DNA from: Cardiocondyla obscurior | Taxonomy: Eukaryota; Arthropoda; Insecta; Hymenoptera; Formicidae | Assembly (NCBI RefSeq): GCF_019399895.1 | Contig: NC_091867.1 | Location: 3,906,001 to 3,970,000, forward strand | DNA: 64,000 bases | Reading direction: 5' to 3' | Part shown: positions 62,001 to 64,000 of the stretch, piece after piece | How positions within the stretch are numbered: position 1 is the stretch's first letter | How the letters are laid out: each line of letters opens with the position of its first letter | Notes under the pieces: generated by a model | The model's input: only the letters and a program-made list of their open reading frames with translations | What the model was told of the DNA's origin: nothing | Databases searched by the model: none | Translations under genes and position numbers: made by a program

Positions 62001-64000
62001 AAGAAAGCGAACGTGCCATTAATCGTGATTAAATGTCTTTGAGCATATCGACGTCGCGGTCAATTATTCGTCACGTAAATGTTTTACGACTCAGCGTTAT
62101 ACATATAACTGAGAACGTCGATTTAAATGTTAAAATAACATTCGATACCGCGTGCATTAATAATAAGCGATTAGGACGCATTACGCGTGAGACCAATTTA
62201 CACGCATTAATGTAAAATACAATGTTTACTGTAACATTTATAACGTTGTAAATCGCATAATATCTGTTTGCATAACATCGTGACATTAGACAGATTTACG
62301 TAGAAATTTTACAAGTTATTGCAGTGTTCGTGGAAATTATGCATTGACATATAAAAGCTATCAACTTCTGTCGAATATGTAATCAGCCTTACTACATGAA
62401 TAATTTAAATATATATGAACGGGAAACACATTTACGTGAATAAACGAACAAGTGGTCGCGCGATTATTCGAAAAATCGGGGCGTCACGGAGATGAAAATA
62501 TGTACGCCGCGAACAGTAAATCTCACGCGTTTTCCAGCCCAAGCTGCTACTCATAATTATAGGAAATCGTTAAGCCAACGTTATTTATTGATCAAGTTGT
62601 TAGTGGGATCAAAACATTTCATTTTTTCTAGTTTGCTACCACGCACGGCGGCAATATGCGAATTGCCGGCATTTAAGCGTGCATATTACTTGCATACACA
62701 CCGCCGGAAATGGGAGCGGCGGCACAACGCCGTAATACAGTACAAACATTTGCGTTGTTTCATATTGTCCCTCATATTTGTCAGGAACTATCATTAAGTG
62801 ACAATGTCTAATTTGCTGCGCATTAACCCACACAGTCTCCCCATAATGATCCACTAAGAGGATTCAGTTACTTCCGAAGTATTGATTTCAGCGTCGTTCT
62901 TTTAAAGACGCTACGCGTAACGACGCGGAGTAGCTGCAACATTAATCAAAGGAGAGATAAAATGCTGTAACACGTTGGGATTATAATTTTTAACTATTAA
63001 TTGTGAAATATTTAAATGCCAAGTTTTATTAAAAATTATCTTGTCAGAAGAAGGGATATAAAAATACGGTCGACATATTATTTCAAAGAAATAAGGAAAA
63101 ATGTGCGCGACATTCGACATTTGGTCGAATAAAATAAATTTGCTCGGTCGTTGCGCGCGCATTCGTTGAACATATTCAAAGGTTTAACTAAATTTTTATT
63201 TTATTTTTTTTTTCTACTTTATACGAAAGGAATGGGCAGTGCTGAGCGCCATTTTAATTTCCTTTCGTTCTCGGCAGATTTGTTACGGATTCCCTTTTGT
63301 TCGCAAAAGCTGCTCGTGATATTTCAGCGCACGTTCTACATCCTCATTTCTATGTGAAATCATTTTCATGACCATACGGTCATTAGACGTTACAAATTGG
63401 CTCTCGTTTCCTGCTATGTCGTTTGTAACGTGAAATTGATACAAAAATAATGTATTATTGAATAAATTATATTTCCGCTTCAGTCATCTAATTCGGTCTA
63501 CCGCGTTAGTCCGCGGATTATGCATTCTCCTATGATATTGGATGAGGCTAGGAGCCGACGTTTAAATTGGGTCGACACGATCCAGGGATTTCAATATTCA
63601 CATTGCGGTTAAAGATCGGGGGACTAATCCAAATGCGATCGGGTGCATTACGGGAGAGAAATCGCCATGCAGGCTAGGAACGTAAATGTTTGTTTGGGAC
63701 TGCATACCGCGCGTGTGTACCGGATGCCCGGCGTCTTAAGCACGGTCAAAAAGGATGAATGTCTGAGAGCGTGATAATTAATACATAATCCCACCGTTCG
63801 ATCGGCACCGAGGAAGATACTCGTAGTATTTCGATTAAATCCCCATTAAGTCGACCGCGATAAAAGTGATGCGCGCAATCGAACGGCGAGTAATTATCGA
63901 AAACGGCGCAACAGCGAATTACCGTCTCTCGGACATCATAAAACATACGAGCAATTTATCGTCGTAATGATGACGTAATCCTTTTTGGCGATTCCATCCA
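59004..64000. other. Mostly AT-rich non-coding stretch
   Basis: No supported gene or mobile element. An A run lies at 61,024-61,038 and another A-rich tract at 61,974-61,996. A CpG-containing part at about 61,490-61,900 has overlapping frames without motifs. Acceptor-like tracts end at about 60,109 and 62,890 (plus) without matching donors. Confidence 0.5.

Noticed and set aside
1..64000. CRISPR arrays, operons, phage or bacterial mobile elements
   Set aside because: No regularly spaced repeats, no compact gene strings and no ribosome binding sites; the window is eukaryotic in character.

Overview
The window looks like nuclear DNA of an insect, most likely a hymenopteran and perhaps an ant. 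AT-rich stretches full of A and T runs alternate over a few kilobases with CpG-rich stretches. Splice signals are animal-like, candidate introns are short, and there are no bacterial-type operons or ribosome binding sites. The organism is an inference from composition and style; no marker gene was recognised. No open reading frame gives a confidently recognisable protein. The longest ones (up to about 200 codons) lie in GC-rich, CpG-rich DNA, overlap equally long frames on other strands, and look like chance. The window is best read as a gene-poor, intron-like or intergenic region holding the 5' parts of one or more genes.

Layout. 1-4.3 kb: AT-rich, with one short strong hairpin. 4.3-5.2 kb: pyrimidine-rich, GC-rich block that may be a promoter or 5' UTR, with a weak trace of a Tc1/mariner-like transposase on the minus strand. 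6.1 kb: first copy of a small inverted-repeat element. 8.9-9.45 kb: possible 5' exon ending in a strong splice donor. 9.5-13.7 kb and 16-17.3 kb: CpG-rich DNA without a recognisable gene. 18.1-18.8 kb: minus-strand gene signals, the best being a 36-nt microexon with near-perfect splice sites. 19.9-20.75 kb: the best gene evidence, a plus-strand chain of three small exons with consensus donors and acceptors; only the last 24 nt of exon 2 and all of exon 3 could be coding. 20.75-58 kb: long mostly AT-rich stretch with three more copies of the inverted-repeat element, microsatellites, a CpG-rich block near 45-46 kb and a weak minus-strand exon candidate at 40.3 kb. 58-59 kb: GC-rich block with two plausible plus-strand donors. 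59-64 kb: no gene seen.

Two observations stand out. First, the exon chain at 19.93-20.75 kb is an old tandem duplication: exon plus intron is repeated about every 300 bp, splice sites included, and a possible start codon is present in one copy only. Second, four scattered elements of 131-167 bp share terminal inverted repeats and internal sequence, sit between TA dinucleotides, and differ in orientation. They form a non-autonomous Tc1/mariner-type MITE family defined here from the sequence alone.
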